The position numbers were made by a program, and so were the translations under genes. Shown here one piece after another: positions 25,223-34,685 of a DNA stretch of 64,000 bases (within the stretch, counting starts at the first letter, position 1; each line of letters opens with the position of its first letter). Under the pieces are notes generated by a model, which saw nothing but the letters and a program-made list of their open reading frames with translations, was not told where the DNA came from and made no database searches. This DNA comes from JAWLHK01 sp041690355 [NCBI: bacterium] (GTDB taxonomy: Bacteria > J088 > JAWLBW01), in contig JAWLHK010000002.1 of assembly GCA_041690355.1 (NCBI GenBank), positions 124,001 through 188,000 on the forward strand, in the 5' to 3' direction.

Positions 25223-26479
25223 ATGCCAAAGTACGACAAGCTGGTTCCTCCCAAAGAGGGATCGAAGATCACGGTCAACAAGGACAAGAGCCTCAACGTC
25301 CCCGATGATCCGATCATTCCTTTCATTGAAGGTGACGGAACCGGTCCCGACATCTGGGCCGCCTCGGTGCGCGTCTTCGACGCGGCCGTGAAGAAGGCCT
25401 TCCGCGGCAAGAAGAAGATCGTCTGGTTCGAAGTCTTCGCCGGCGAAAAGGCCAACGAGGTCTATGGCCCGAATAGCTGGCTGCCCGAAGATACCCTGAA
25501 GGCGATCAAGGAATACATCGTCGCCATCAAGGGCCCGCTCACGACGCCGGTCGGCGGCGGCATCCGCTCGATCAACGTGACCCTGCGTCAGGAGCTCGAC
25601 CTGTATTCCTGCGAACGCCCGGTGCGCTACTTCCGCGGCGTGCCGAGCCCGATGAAGCAGCCCGAGAAACTCGACGTCAAAATCTTCCGCGAAAACACCG
25701 AAGACGTCTACGCCGGTATCGAGTGGAAGAGCGGCAGCAAGGAAGCCAAGGCCGTCATCGATTTCATCAACTCGAACTTCAAGAAGAACATCCGGGCCGG
25801 CAGCGGCATCGGCATCAAGCCGATCTCGAAGTTCGGCACGCAGCGCCTCGTGCGCCGCGCCGTGCAGTACGCCATCGACGCGAAGGCTTCGAGCGTCACG
25901 CTGGTGCACAAGGGCAACATCATGAAGTTCACCGAAGGCGCCTTCCGCGACTGGGGCTATGAGCTCGTCGAGAAGGAGTTCGGCGACAAGGCCGTCACCT
26001 GGGATCAGGTCGCGAAGAACCATGGCGGTAAAGTGCCCAAGGGCAAGATTCTCGTCAAGGATGTCATCGCCGACGCCATGTTTCAGCAGCTTCTTCTGCG
26101 CCCCGACGAATACTCGGTCATCGCCTCGCCGAACCTCAACGGCGACTACCTGAGCGACGCCTGCGCCGCGCAGGTGGGGGGCCTCGGTATCGCACCGGGG
26201 GCGAATGTCGGCGACAAGGCCGCCGTCTTTGAAGCGACGCACGGCACGGCCCCGAAGTATGCCGGGCTCGACAAGGTGAACCCCGGTTCGGTCATTCTCT
26301 CGGGCGTCATGATGCTCGAGCACCTGGGCTGGAAGAAGGCGGCCGACCTGATCGTCAACGCCATGGAAAAAGCCATTCAGCAGAAGACCGTTACCTACGA
26401 CTTCGCCCGCCAGATGGATGGCGCCAAAGAGCTCAAGTGCTCGGAGTTCGCCGACGCCATCATCAAGAACATGGGCTGA
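25223..26479 (+). CDS. icd: NADP+-dependent isocitrate dehydrogenase
   Basis: Converts isocitrate to 2-oxoglutarate and CO2 with NADP+ in the TCA cycle; cytoplasmic homodimer by family. The 418-residue sequence is close to E. coli Icd: [11 protein letters not shown] near the N-terminus, the substrate Ser loop [29 protein letters not shown], and [17 protein letters not shown], whose Lys-Tyr pair marks NADP preference. A conserved Ser in the substrate loop could be phosphorylated if an AceK exists; none is in the window. Single gene with its own promoter and terminator. Confidence 0.95.
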   Translation: MPKYDKLVPPKEGSKITVNKDKSLNVPDDPIIPFIEGDGTGPDIWAASVRVFDAAVKKAFRGKKKIVWFEVFAGEKANEVYGPNSWLPEDTLKAIKEYIVAIKGPLTTPVGGGIRSINVTLRQELDLYSCERPVRYFRGVPSPMKQPEKLDVKIFRENTEDVYAGIEWKSGSKEAKAVIDFINSNFKKNIRAGSGIGIKPISKFGTQRLVRRAVQYAIDAKASSVTLVHKGNIMKFTEGAFRDWGYELVEKEFGDKAVTWDQVAKNHGGKVPKGKILVKDVIADAMFQQLLLRPDEYSVIASPNLNGDYLSDACAAQVGGLGIAPGANVGDKAAVFEATHGTAPKYAGLDKVNPGSVILSGVMMLEHLGWKKAADLIVNAMEKAIQQKTVTYDFARQMDGAKELKCSEFADAIIKNMG

Positions 26480-26501
26480 GGCCCGGCGGATCATCTGCCT
26501 G

Positions 26502-26535
26502 AAACGGGACGGCCGCAAGCCGTCCCGTTTTTTTT
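26502..26535 (+). terminator. Intrinsic terminator after icd
   Basis: A 12-bp stem AAACGGGACGGC / GCCGTCCCGTTT with a 5-nt loop and eight T residues, 22 bp after the icd stop. Confidence 0.95.
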
Positions 26536-26554
26536 CATCTCTCTGCCGGCGTGG

Positions 26555-26560
26555 TAGGCT
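26555..26560 (+). promoter_or_regulatory. -10-like TAGGCT six nt before the SDR start
   Basis: TAGGCT is followed by six bases and then the ATG at 26567, with no Shine-Dalgarno sequence. A start at the A of ATG would make the mRNA leaderless. Confidence 0.4.
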
Positions 26561-26566
26561 GTGCAC

Positions 26567-27424
26567 ATGGATTCAGCCAGCCGGAAAATCGGCGTCGTCA
26601 CCGGCGCCACCTCGGGCATCGGCCGTGCGGCCGCGCTTCGGCTTGCGCGTGACGGCTGGCATCTCGTGGTGCCCGCCCGCGACGCCGCCCGCGCGCGCCG
26701 GCTTGCCGAGGAGATTCGGCGCGAGACCGGACGCGACATCGACGTCGTAGACTGCGACCTGGCTTCCCTGGCGTCGGTGCGTGCGGCGGGCGAGGCGATT
26801 CGGGCGCGCTATCCGCGCATCGGCCTGCTCGTCAACAATGCGGGCGCCGTTTACACGCGCTTCGAGCAGACGGTCGACGGCTACGAACGGACCTTCGCGA
26901 CGAACCACCTCGGTCCCTTTCTGCTGACGCGTCTGCTGCTCGATTCGCTGCGCGCCGCCGAAAGCGCCCGCATCGTCATCGTCTCGTCCGAGGCGCACAA
27001 GAGCGGCGACGTCGATTTCGACGACTTGCAGAACGAGCGCGACTTCAAGGGGTTCGAGGCCTACGGCCGGTCGAAGCTCATGAACCTCTGGTTCGCCTAT
27101 GAACTGGCCCGGCGCCTGGCGGGCACCGGTGTAACGGTGAACGCACTGCATCCGGGGGTCGTGCGCTCGGGGTTCGGCGACAGCGCCCGCGGACTGTTTC
27201 GTCTGGGGGTAATCGTGGCGCGGCCCTTCATGATCTCGGCCGAGCGCGGCAGTGACACGCTGGTCTGGCTGGCGACGGCGCCGGACGCAGCCGGCGCGAC
27301 GGGCAAGTACTTCATCCGGAACCGTGAAGTGCGGTCACGCCGCCGCAGTTATGACGAAGCGGCAGCCGCGCGGTTGTGGACAGAATCCGAGCGGCTCATC
27401 GATCGCGCGCTCACGGGGCAATGA
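26567..27424 (+). CDS. Short-chain dehydrogenase/reductase (retinol-dehydrogenase-like)
   Basis: A 285-residue Rossmann-fold oxidoreductase. It has the SDR cofactor loop [26 protein letters not shown], the catalytic Ser in [12 protein letters not shown] and Tyr-Lys in YGRSKLMN. The long [18 protein letters not shown] stretch and overall length match WW-domain/retinol dehydrogenase-like SDRs that act on alcohols or ketones of lipids. Cofactor is likely NADP(H) because an Arg follows the second strand ([10 protein letters not shown]). The 3' end overlaps the convergent sugar dehydrogenase gene by 14 bp. Confidence 0.85.
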   Translation: MDSASRKIGVVTGATSGIGRAAALRLARDGWHLVVPARDAARARRLAEEIRRETGRDIDVVDCDLASLASVRAAGEAIRARYPRIGLLVNNAGAVYTRFEQTVDGYERTFATNHLGPFLLTRLLLDSLRAAESARIVIVSSEAHKSGDVDFDDLQNERDFKGFEAYGRSKLMNLWFAYELARRLAGTGVTVNALHPGVVRSGFGDSARGLFRLGVIVARPFMISAERGSDTLVWLATAPDAAGATGKYFIRNREVRSRRRSYDEAAAARLWTESERLIDRALTGQ

Positions 27425-28661
27425 TCCGGTAGATGGCCCCGCCGGCGAAATCGCCGATATAAAGTCGTCCTGCGGCATCCTGACCGAAGGTGGCCGGCGT
27501 GATCGGCCATTCGCCGAGCGCCCACGGCTCGACGCTTTCCGGCGCAGCCGTGTTTCCGGATGGGAGATCGATGGCCCAGACCCGATGGGAAACGAAATCC
27601 CCGAAAACGTACTTCCCCTGCAGCTCGGGAATGTCGCCGCTCGTGACGACGTATCCGCCGACAATCGAGCGCCCGGTATCGGCGCCCCACGGGTATTCGT
27701 AGATCGGATCGATGAGCCCTGCGGTGGGGCAGTTCTCGGGCGGCTCGAAACAGTGACGCCCTTCGCGCACGTTCCATCCGTAGTTGCCGCCGCGGGTGAC
27801 GATGTCGATCTCTTCCCACGCGTTCTGGCCGACGTCGGCGACGAGCAGGCGGCCGTCCGGAGCAAAGGTGTAGCGCCAGGGGTTGCGGAACCCGTAAGCC
27901 CAGATTTCGGGGCCGAATCCGTCACGGCCGACGAAGGGATTGTCGCCGGGAACCGCGTAAGCCTTACCGTCTTCTCTGCGGTCGACGTCGATGCGCAGCA
28001 TGGCGCCGAGCAGCGTCCCGGTATTCTGGCCGTGATCGAGCGGATCGCCGCCCGACCCGCCGTCGCCGAAGCCCACGTAGAGCATGCCGTCGGGGCCGAA
28101 CTGCAGTTGTCCGGCATTGTGATTCGCGAACGGCTGCTCGACTTCGAGCACCGTCTGCACGGGTTCAGCCTTCCAGGTTCCCGCGTCTCCGGTCATCCGG
28201 TACTCGCTGATGCGCGACACGTCCTGGCCGTCACGGCGCACGACATGATTGATGAAGAAGCGTCCGTTTGTGCGGAATTCCGGATGAAATGCCAGGCCGA
28301 GAAGCCCCTGCTCGCTACGCGTCAGGACGTCGACGGTGAAGAGCGTACCCCGATCGCCACGGTCGGGACGCAGCCACACGGCACGCCCCTCCTTTTCGAG
28401 CACGAGCATGACGTCGTCCTGGCCGGGCAGAAACTGGATGTCGGTGTTCTGGGGCAGCCCGTCGGCGACCTGCTGCAGGCGCACGGAGATCCGGCGTCGC
28501 TCGGCATCGGCTCCCGTGTACTCGGGGGTGAGAATCCGGGGCTCGTTCTGCGGGGGCGTCGTCTCCGGAGCGCTTTTGGTCTGGCACGCGCCTGCCGTTC
28601 CCAGAAGGGCGGCGGTCAGCAGACCGGGCAGAAGGCGATGGCTGAAGGAAGAGGCAGGCAT
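27411..28661 (-). CDS. PQQ-dependent sugar dehydrogenase-like lipoprotein
   Basis: A six-bladed propeller of the glucose/sorbosone dehydrogenase (GSDH) family exported as a lipoprotein (LLTAALLGTAGAC). Signature segments: EQGLLGLAFHPEF, NHNAGQLQFGPDGMLYVGFGDGG, GAMLRIDVD, EIWAYGFRNPWRYTF, VGQNAWEEID and YGWN. These proteins use PQQ to oxidise sugars in the periplasm, though many members have unknown substrates. The ATG at 28661 is preferred over that at 28673, which lies inside a -10-like TAAGAT (28672-28677). No PQQ synthesis genes are in the window. Confidence 0.85.
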   Translation of the reverse strand: MPASSFSHRLLPGLLTAALLGTAGACQTKSAPETTPPQNEPRILTPEYTGADAERRRISVRLQQVADGLPQNTDIQFLPGQDDVMLVLEKEGRAVWLRPDRGDRGTLFTVDVLTRSEQGLLGLAFHPEFRTNGRFFINHVVRRDGQDVSRISEYRMTGDAGTWKAEPVQTVLEVEQPFANHNAGQLQFGPDGMLYVGFGDGGSGGDPLDHGQNTGTLLGAMLRIDVDRREDGKAYAVPGDNPFVGRDGFGPEIWAYGFRNPWRYTFAPDGRLLVADVGQNAWEEIDIVTRGGNYGWNVREGRHCFEPPENCPTAGLIDPIYEYPWGADTGRSIVGGYVVTSGDIPELQGKYVFGDFVSHRVWAIDLPSGNTAAPESVEPWALGEWPITPATFGQDAAGRLYIGDFAGGAIYRIIAP

Positions 28662-28735
28662 GTTGGCGACCATCTTATCACGGGGTTCGTCCGCGGCGGA
28701 ACGTCTTGCGGCAGGCCTTTGCAGGCGCCGGCTTC

Positions 28736-28741
28736 TATGCT
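28736..28741 (+). promoter_or_regulatory. -10-like TATGCT 11 nt before the AI-2E gene start
   Basis: TATGCT with no clear -35; the implied start site near 28748 leaves a leader of only about 5 nt to the ATG at 28753. Confidence 0.4.
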
Positions 28742-28752
28742 AGCGTCGAGGC

Positions 28753-29772
28753 ATGGCGGGGCGAGGCGGGTTTCAGGCATCGGTGTTCGCCACGCAGGTG
28801 CTGATTTTCATCGGCATGCTGCTGGTGGTCGCCGGTCTTTTCTTCCTGCGCCAGCTCGTGCTCATGGTGTTCGTATCGGTTCTTCTGGCCCTGTTCTGGA
28901 GCGCGGCAACCGATGCGGCCTGTCGACGCCTGCCGTCCGCGATTCCCCGCAACGCCATTCTCCTTCCCGTGGTCCTTGGCAGCCTGGGGGTTTTCGTCCT
29001 GCTCGCCGTCCTGCTGGCGCGCCCGATTCGCGAGCAGTTTCAAGAGCTGGCCGGGCAGCTCCCCGAGCTTCTGGGCAACATCTGGCAGCGCATCCAACCG
29101 CTGGCGGATCGGCTCGGCATCGTGGGCGGTGACGCCGGCGGCGGCGGGCTCGATATAAGTGCGCTGGCTACCTCGGGGATTTCCATCGTCCAGGCCGGCT
29201 TCAGGGGGATTCTCGGCTTTGTCACCGTTCTTTTTCTCGGTATCTTCTTTGCGATGCGTCCCAAACTTTACCGGCGGGGCGTCATCCGCCTTTTTCCCCG
29301 CGATCAGCGCGACCGCGTCGATCGGCTGCTCGAGGCCTGGGCCGACACGCTGCGCCAGTGGCTCAAGGCGACCGGAATCACGATCGTCTTCATCAGTATC
29401 ACGACGACCATCCTGCTCTCGATCATCGGGCTTCCCTACAGTCTGCTCTTCGGGGTGGCGGCAGGTATCTTCGAACTGGTTCCTTTTCTCGGGCCGATGA
29501 TTGCCTTCACCGGCCCGGTGCTCATTGCGTTGTCCATCTCCATGCCGAAGACCCTCTGGGTGATTGCGGCCTGGTCGCTCGTGCAGTTTCTCGAGGGTAA
29601 CGTCATCACGCCCGCGGTCATGGCGAACAAGGTGCAGCTGCCGCCCGCGCTCACGCTGATTGCCATCTTCGCCATGGGCGAGCTCTTCGGGCTGATCGGC
29701 GTGCTGCTGGCGGCACCTACCCTCGCGGTCATCCTGTCTCTGGATCGCGTCCTGCGCGACGACTTTCAGTAG
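28753..29772 (+). CDS. AI-2E family transporter
   Basis: A 339-residue inner-membrane protein with the AI-2E layout: two N-terminal helices (residues ~12-45), a third near 68-87, a large soluble segment with amphipathic helices, then a five-helix C-terminal bundle. The conserved GLPYSLLFGVAAGIFELVPFLGP and LEGNVITPAVMANK (consensus exNxI.P.vmg..v.l) are diagnostic. Members export quorum signals, act as Na+/H+ antiporters or have unknown substrates, so the substrate cannot be given. Confidence 0.9.
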   Translation: MAGRGGFQASVFATQVLIFIGMLLVVAGLFFLRQLVLMVFVSVLLALFWSAATDAACRRLPSAIPRNAILLPVVLGSLGVFVLLAVLLARPIREQFQELAGQLPELLGNIWQRIQPLADRLGIVGGDAGGGGLDISALATSGISIVQAGFRGILGFVTVLFLGIFFAMRPKLYRRGVIRLFPRDQRDRVDRLLEAWADTLRQWLKATGITIVFISITTTILLSIIGLPYSLLFGVAAGIFELVPFLGPMIAFTGPVLIALSISMPKTLWVIAAWSLVQFLEGNVITPAVMANKVQLPPALTLIAIFAMGELFGLIGVLLAAPTLAVILSLDRVLRDDFQ

Positions 29773-29779
29773 CTTCTTG

Positions 29780-30289
29780 CTAGTTGCTTCCGTCCGGAAC
29801 GCCCGGGATGTCTCCCACGCCGGGCATCTGCGGCGTAAGATCCGGCTGGGGCGTCGTGAGGTCGGGCTGGGGCGGCGCGAAGTCGGGCGTGGGCGTCGTC
29901 AAGTCGGGCATGACCGGGCCGAGGTCGGGCCGCGCGGGCGCATAGGGATCATAGGCGTAGGGATCCTGGCTTTCCGGGGCCGCGCCACCGGTTCCGAACG
30001 CGCCGTCATCCCCGGAGCGGGTTCCCGAGAGAAACGGGGGCCGAAATAGATAGTCCAGGGTGGAGTCGGGGGGCTCACGGTTCAGATAGTCGGGAACCTG
30101 GGTGCGCGGGGCCTCGATTCCCTGACTCGGCGTGCCGGTTCCGTCCGAACCATCGCCGAAGAGGCGTTCGTACGAATCCGGCGCGGGTTCGATGCCCGTC
30201 TGGGCGTGAAGCGGCCCGGAGGCGAGAACCGTCACGCCCAGTGCGAATCCCGCCGCCATCCTGCGCATCCGTGGCGTAGAATCTTGCAT
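29780..30289 (-). CDS. Secreted Pro/Asp-rich low-complexity protein
   Basis: A 169-residue exported protein: signal peptide (MAAGFALGVTVLASGPLHAQ, cleavage after HAQ), then an acidic, Gly/Pro-rich, largely disordered chain ending in iterated PDL/PDF units with Thr and Pro (for example PDLTTPQPDLTPQMP). No folded domain or family was recognised. It is convergent with the AI-2E gene (7 bp between stops) and divergent from the LysE gene. A flexible spacer or cell-wall-associated protein is possible. Confidence 0.5.
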   Translation of the reverse strand: MQDSTPRMRRMAAGFALGVTVLASGPLHAQTGIEPAPDSYERLFGDGSDGTGTPSQGIEAPRTQVPDYLNREPPDSTLDYLFRPPFLSGTRSGDDGAFGTGGAAPESQDPYAYDPYAPARPDLGPVMPDLTTPTPDFAPPQPDLTTPQPDLTPQMPGVGDIPGVPDGSN

Positions 30290-30416
30290 GACAACAGGAT
30301 GCGCCACGCCCGCGTTTCGCTGCGAGGGCGGCCCCTCGCCCGGCGGGTTGCCGGCCGCATACCGCCGCGGCCCGGCGCATCCGTCCATACCGCTCGTCAT
30401 CCGGCAGAGCGCCCGG

Positions 30417-30422
30417 TACCAT
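30417..30422 (+). promoter_or_regulatory. -10-like TACCAT six nt before the LysE start
   Basis: TACCAT is followed by six bases and a GTG start with no Shine-Dalgarno; fits the leaderless pattern seen at other genes in this window. Confidence 0.35.
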
Positions 30423-30428
30423 GAACCG

Positions 30429-31061
30429 GTGACGACATTCTGGATCCAGGGGCTGCTGCTGGGGCTCGGGGCGGCCGTGCCCATCGGCCCCGTGAATCTC
30501 GAGATCATGCGGCGCGGTCTGCGCGGCGGATTTCTGCCTGCGTTTCTCACCGGTCTCGGTGCGGCCACGATCGACACGCTTTACTGCATCGCGGCGATGC
30601 TGGGCTTCGGGGCGCTGACCGCGCTCGGCGGCGTCGGACCCGTGCTCCCTTTCGTGGGGGCGGCGGTAATCTTTGTGCTCGGGGCCATGACGCTGCGCGA
30701 CGCCCTGCGGCCGTTGCCGGTGCAGCCTCCCGCCGTCGGCGGCACGGCCATCGGCGTGCGAAGTTACGCGACAGGTCTGCTCATGACGGCGACGAATCCG
30801 GTCACGCTCGCGTTCTGGCTCTCAGTGGGCGCCGCGGCGAACCGGGTTTCGGTCGCGAGCATGGCCGAGCGCATGGCTTTTGTCGGCGGTGTGGCCGTCG
30901 GGGCGATCGGCTGGGTCATCGGCTTCAGCCTCGCGCTGCATTTCATCCGGCACCGGATATCCGATCGCTCACGGCGGCTGCTGACCGCGGCGGGCGGGTT
31001 CATGCTCGTGGGGTTCGCCGTATGGATGCTCGCCAAGGCCTGGCTGGAGACGGGCGCATGA
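30429..31061 (+). CDS. LysE-family exporter
   Basis: A 210-residue inner-membrane protein with six predicted helices and the LysE signature PIGPVNLEIMRRGLRGGF near the N-terminus and TNPVTLAFWLS in the middle. LysE/RhtB proteins export amino acids or other small solutes; the substrate is not determined. The GTG at 30429 gives the standard family N-terminus (TTFWIQGLLLGLG). Its stop overlaps the downstream hydrolase ATG (ATGA), so the pair is coupled. Confidence 0.82.
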   Translation: MTTFWIQGLLLGLGAAVPIGPVNLEIMRRGLRGGFLPAFLTGLGAATIDTLYCIAAMLGFGALTALGGVGPVLPFVGAAVIFVLGAMTLRDALRPLPVQPPAVGGTAIGVRSYATGLLMTATNPVTLAFWLSVGAAANRVSVASMAERMAFVGGVAVGAIGWVIGFSLALHFIRHRISDRSRRLLTAAGGFMLVGFAVWMLAKAWLETGA

Positions 31062-31831
31062 AGATCGAACGCGTACAGACGCGGATACCCGGCGGAGCCG
31101 GCGCCGAGCTGGCCGCCACCTTGAGCTGGCCGTCGACGGGGCTGCGGGGCTGGGTGCTCATGGCCCATTGCTTCACCTGCCACCGCAACTACAAGATTCT
31201 CGTCTGGCTGGCGCGCCGCCTGAATGCGGCCGGCTTCGGGACCATGCGCTTCGATTTCACGGGACTGGGCGAAAGCGGAGGTGATTTTTCGCACACGACG
31301 TTCTCGACCAACATCGACGACGTCATCGCGGCGGCAGCGTGGCTCACCCGCGAGCACGGCGGCCCCGACCTTCTCTTCGGGCACTCGCTTGGCGGGAGCG
31401 CCATGCTGGCGGCGCACGTGGCCCTCCCGAGCGCACGCGGCATCGCGACGCTGGGGACGGGCGTGCAGCCGCACCGTCTCCAACGCCTTTTCCAGAAGGT
31501 TGCCGCCAGAATGTCTCTGGAACCGGAGCGCGCCTTCGACGTCGAAATCTCGGGACGCCCCTTACCCTTCCGCCGCCATTTTCTGGCCGACCTGGCCCGG
31601 CACGATCTGGAGCCGACCCTCCGCTCGCTGGCCGTTCCGCTGCTGGCCATCCACAGCCGCCAGGACGCGACGACGCCCTACGAGAGCGCAGAGGAGCTTC
31701 TCGCGCTGGCCGGAAAACAGGCTACGCTCGTCACGCTCGACGATGCCGACCATCTGGTCTCGAAGCCCGAGGACGCCGAACGCGTTGCAGACGCCATTCT
31801 CGCCTGGGCGGCAGATCGCGTCGGCCTCTGA
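31058..31831 (+). CDS. Alpha/beta hydrolase
   Basis: A 257-residue soluble hydrolase. It shows the oxyanion segment LMAHCFTC, FDFTGLGESGG, the nucleophile elbow GHSLGGS, an acid residue in IHSRQDATTPY and the catalytic His in LDDADHLVS. The layout is that of small OsmC-associated or acyl-type esterases; many such proteins lie N-terminal to OsmC domains, but no OsmC domain follows here. Coupled to the LysE exporter by an ATGA overlap. Substrate unknown. Confidence 0.8.
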   Translation: MKIERVQTRIPGGAGAELAATLSWPSTGLRGWVLMAHCFTCHRNYKILVWLARRLNAAGFGTMRFDFTGLGESGGDFSHTTFSTNIDDVIAAAAWLTREHGGPDLLFGHSLGGSAMLAAHVALPSARGIATLGTGVQPHRLQRLFQKVAARMSLEPERAFDVEISGRPLPFRRHFLADLARHDLEPTLRSLAVPLLAIHSRQDATTPYESAEELLALAGKQATLVTLDDADHLVSKPEDAERVADAILAWAADRVGL

Positions 31832-31872
31832 CCGCAACGGTCTGCGCCCGCTATCGCAGAGTGGACATGGGC

Positions 31873-32466
31873 TTAGAAGCCGACGCCGAGCGAAAGGCCG
31901 GCGAAGGGCTGCACCTCGCTCTTCGGCTGCTGCAGCGCACCGGCGTGCGAGAGCCAGGCAATGCCCGCGTTCAGGTCGCCGATCAGATCGAACCCGGCGC
32001 CCATGGGCTGAACGAGCTGAAGTGAGAAGACCCCCTCGGGGCCCGCGGTTTCGCCTTGTCCGGCATCCGTGCCGCCGAAGAAAAACCCGGGGGCATCCTC
32101 GCCGACCTGCAGTTCGGCAAAACCGGCCCCCAGCCGCGGCCGCAGCCAGACGGACTCTACCGCCCATTCGTCGAGCGCCCACAGGATGCGGTAGTGGGCC
32201 AGCTCGGGAATCGGATCGGAGTGCAGCGCGCGACTTCCGTTGCCGCACGCTTCTATCGAAAGGCGGGCAATCGGGGCGATCTCGCCGCAGAAGGTCGGCC
32301 GTCCGTTCGCGCCGGTGCTCGCGGCGCCGATGCGCAGATTGAGATAGTTGCGGCTTTCGCGGGACGAAAAGGCCGCGCGCGGAGTCGTCTGGATGGAAAC
32401 CGCGTCGGCCGAAGCCCGTCCGTCGGCCGCCAGAAGAAACCCGATGACAAGAAGGAGACGAGGCAT
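31873..32466 (-). CDS. Exported beta-rich, outer-membrane-like protein
   Basis: A 197-residue protein with a signal peptide (MPRLLLVIGFLLAADGRASA). The mature chain has amphipathic beta strands and ends in FAGLSLGVGF, a terminal Phe with alternating hydrophobic residues, which is the assembly signature of outer-membrane barrels. Two Cys residues (TFCGEI and IEACGNG) could form a disulphide. No family recognised. A -10-like TAGAAT lies 5 nt before the ATG. Confidence 0.55.
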   Translation of the reverse strand: MPRLLLVIGFLLAADGRASADAVSIQTTPRAAFSSRESRNYLNLRIGAASTGANGRPTFCGEIAPIARLSIEACGNGSRALHSDPIPELAHYRILWALDEWAVESVWLRPRLGAGFAELQVGEDAPGFFFGGTDAGQGETAGPEGVFSLQLVQPMGAGFDLIGDLNAGIAWLSHAGALQQPKSEVQPFAGLSLGVGF

Positions 32467-32471
32467 GCCAT

Positions 32472-32477
32472 ATTCTA
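32472..32477 (-). promoter_or_regulatory. -10-like TAGAAT 5 nt before the barrel-like gene
   Basis: On the minus strand TAGAAT (5 of 6 to consensus) is separated by 5 nt from the ATG at 32466; no Shine-Dalgarno is present. Confidence 0.4.
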
Positions 32478-32520
32478 CCGTGCGACTGGGCCGTCGCACA
32501 CCCCCCGCCCGAAGCGGCGG

Positions 32521-32549
32521 TCGACGTCCGGGGCACGGCTGGGTATACT
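32521..32549 (+). promoter_or_regulatory. Promoter for the DUF3604 operon
   Basis: TCGACG (32521-32526), a 17-bp spacer and TATACT (32544-32549); the start near 32556 is followed by GGAGGT (32559-32564) three bases before the ATG at 32568, an unusually short spacing. Confidence 0.5.
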
Positions 32550-32567
32550 TTGCGCATCGGAGGTAGT

Positions 32568-34685
32568 ATGGCATCCCAGACCATCCCGGCCCTCGCCTGC
32601 TGCGCGATGCTGGCCGCGGCCTGTTCCGGCGGGGCCCCGGCGGCCCGGCCGACCCTGAAGTCCCTGGCGCCCGCGGTTCCGGCCGCATCGTTTCTGCCGG
32701 CCGACGCGGCGGGCGCGAAGCAGATTCTCTTCGGCGATCTGCATGTCCACTCGACCTACTCGGTAGACGCGTTCATGATGAACCTCCCCGTCTTCAGCGG
32801 CGAAGGGGTGCGGCCGTTGTCCGAAGCGTGCGACTACGCGCGATTCTGTTCGGGCCTCGACTTCTGGGCGACGACCGAGCACGCCGAAGGGCTCACGGGG
32901 CGCGTATGGCATGACGTGAAGGACCAGATGCGCGCCTGCCAGGCGGCCCAGGGAGACGAAACGCGTGCCGACACGATCGTCTTTACCGGTTTCGAGTGGA
33001 CACAGCTCGGGTCGTCTCCCGCCAATCAATACGGGCACAAGAACGTCATCTTCAAGCACCTCGACGACGCCCGCCTTCCCGCGCGTCCGATCGCCATGGG
33101 GGCGTTTCCGATCGGCGGTGCACCCGGGCAGTTCAATCCGGTGGCGGCCCTGTACCTTCTGCCCGCGCTCGATCCCGTCAACGGCGGCGTCTATGCGACC
33201 TTCGGCGACTACCTCACGCAGGTGCAGCGCCTGCAGACCTGTCCGGCCGGCATCGACACGCGTAAGCTGCCGCTCGACTGTCAGGAGGTCGCCGCCAACA
33301 GCGGCACGCTCTTCGAGAAGCTGGCTCAGTGGGATCTCGACACCCTGGTGATTCCGCACGGCAACACCTGGGGTCTGCATGTGCCCCAGTTCAGCGATTG
33401 GAACTCGCAGCTCACCCGGCGCGACCACTCGCCGCGGTACCAGCGGCTCATTGAAGTCTACAGCGGGCACGGCAATTCTGAGAGCTGGCGCCCGTTCGAG
33501 GATGCCTTCAGTGACGGCCGGTCGCTGACCTGCCCGGCTCCGACGCCCGGGTATCTCGCCTGCTGCTGGCGCGCGGGCGAAATCGTCGAATCCCGGTGTG
33601 ACGATCCCGCTTCTGCAGCGTGCCGGGCTGAGGTCGACGCGGCGCGCCAGCGGTATCTCGAGGCGGGTCAGCAGGGCTTTCAGACCCTCAATGTGAGCTC
33701 CGACGAGTGGCTCGACTGCGGCCAATGCCGCGATTGCTTTCTCCCGGCCTTCAATTACCGCCCCAACGCGAGCGTGCAGCGCGCGCTTGCCGTTTCCACA
33801 TCCGAAGGGCAGGCGGCGGACAAGCTCCGTTATACGTTCGGGTTCATCGGGTCGAGCGACAGTCACCGGTCGTCGCCGGGGGCGGGTATCGTGGAGGATC
33901 GGTCGCTCGTGGACGGCACGGCGCCGCGCTCGACGCTGCTGCGGGCGGCCATGAACTCGCCGCTGGTTACTCCGGCGCTCGCCTGGGAGTTCGAACGGCA
34001 GTCGAGTTTCTGGCTCACCGGCGGGCTTGCCGCCGTCCACGCCGCCGAGAAATCGCGCGACGGTATCTGGGATGCGCTGCAGCGGCGCGAAACCTACGCC
34101 ACGAGCGGACCCCGCATTCTGCTCTGGTTCGACCTGCTGCAGGGCGGGTCGCGCCGGCCGATGGGGAGCGTGGTCACCGCCGGCGACAGTCCGCGGTTCG
34201 AGGTGCGTGCCGCCGGCGCCTTCCGGCAGAAGCCGGGTTGCCCGGCCGACGACGGCGCAGAGGAACAGGCTCTGCGCGAACGCATCTGCCGGGGCAACTG
34301 TTACCATCCCACCGATGAGCGGTACCGCATCACGCGCATCGAAGTCGTGCGCATCACGCCGCAGATCGAAAGCGCAGAACCGATGAGCGAGCTCGTGAGC
34401 GATCCGTGGAAGGTGATTCCCTGCGAGGACCGGGGAGACGGCTGCCGCGTCGTGTTCGAGGACCCGGACTACGGCGCGCGCTCGACCCTCTATTACGTGC
34501 GGGCCATTCAGGAGGCGACACCGGCGGTCAATGGCGGGCTGATGCGGTGCGAATACGACGCCGACGGACGGTGCCTCAAGGTCAATCCCTGCTACGGTGA
34601 CGACCGCACCGCCGCCGACGATCAGTGCTTTTCAGCCGTGGAAGAGCGCGCCTGGAGTTCGCCGATTTTCCTGGAGCCCCGATGA
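32568..34685 (+). CDS. DUF3604 family lipoprotein
   Basis: A ~705-residue exported lipoprotein (lipobox LAAAC, Cys19). It starts its folded part with FGDLHVHSTYSVDAFM (His59 and His61), a PHP-like metal-binding motif, followed by DFWATTEHAE, FEWTQ, IPHGNTWG, EVYSGHGNSE and GSSDSHRSSPG, the conserved blocks of DUF3604. The residues imply a metal-dependent periplasmic hydrolase, perhaps a phosphoesterase, but no substrate is established. It has many Cys residues in the middle third (YLACCWRAG, LDCGQCRDCFLP), unusual for the family as I know it. Its stop overlaps the next ATG. Confidence 0.85.
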   Translation: MASQTIPALACCAMLAAACSGGAPAARPTLKSLAPAVPAASFLPADAAGAKQILFGDLHVHSTYSVDAFMMNLPVFSGEGVRPLSEACDYARFCSGLDFWATTEHAEGLTGRVWHDVKDQMRACQAAQGDETRADTIVFTGFEWTQLGSSPANQYGHKNVIFKHLDDARLPARPIAMGAFPIGGAPGQFNPVAALYLLPALDPVNGGVYATFGDYLTQVQRLQTCPAGIDTRKLPLDCQEVAANSGTLFEKLAQWDLDTLVIPHGNTWGLHVPQFSDWNSQLTRRDHSPRYQRLIEVYSGHGNSESWRPFEDAFSDGRSLTCPAPTPGYLACCWRAGEIVESRCDDPASAACRAEVDAARQRYLEAGQQGFQTLNVSSDEWLDCGQCRDCFLPAFNYRPNASVQRALAVSTSEGQAADKLRYTFGFIGSSDSHRSSPGAGIVEDRSLVDGTAPRSTLLRAAMNSPLVTPALAWEFERQSSFWLTGGLAAVHAAEKSRDGIWDALQRRETYATSGPRILLWFDLLQGGSRRPMGSVVTAGDSPRFEVRAAGAFRQKPGCPADDGAEEQALRERICRGNCYHPTDERYRITRIEVVRITPQIESAEPMSELVSDPWKVIPCEDRGDGCRVVFEDPDYGARSTLYYVRAIQEATPAVNGGLMRCEYDADGRCLKVNPCYGDDRTAADDQCFSAVEERAWSSPIFLEPR

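Noticed and set aside
24647-26566. 639-codon minus-strand open frame opposite the histone-like gene and icd
   Set aside because: Icd and the repeat protein are certain, with promoters and terminators in the plus direction.
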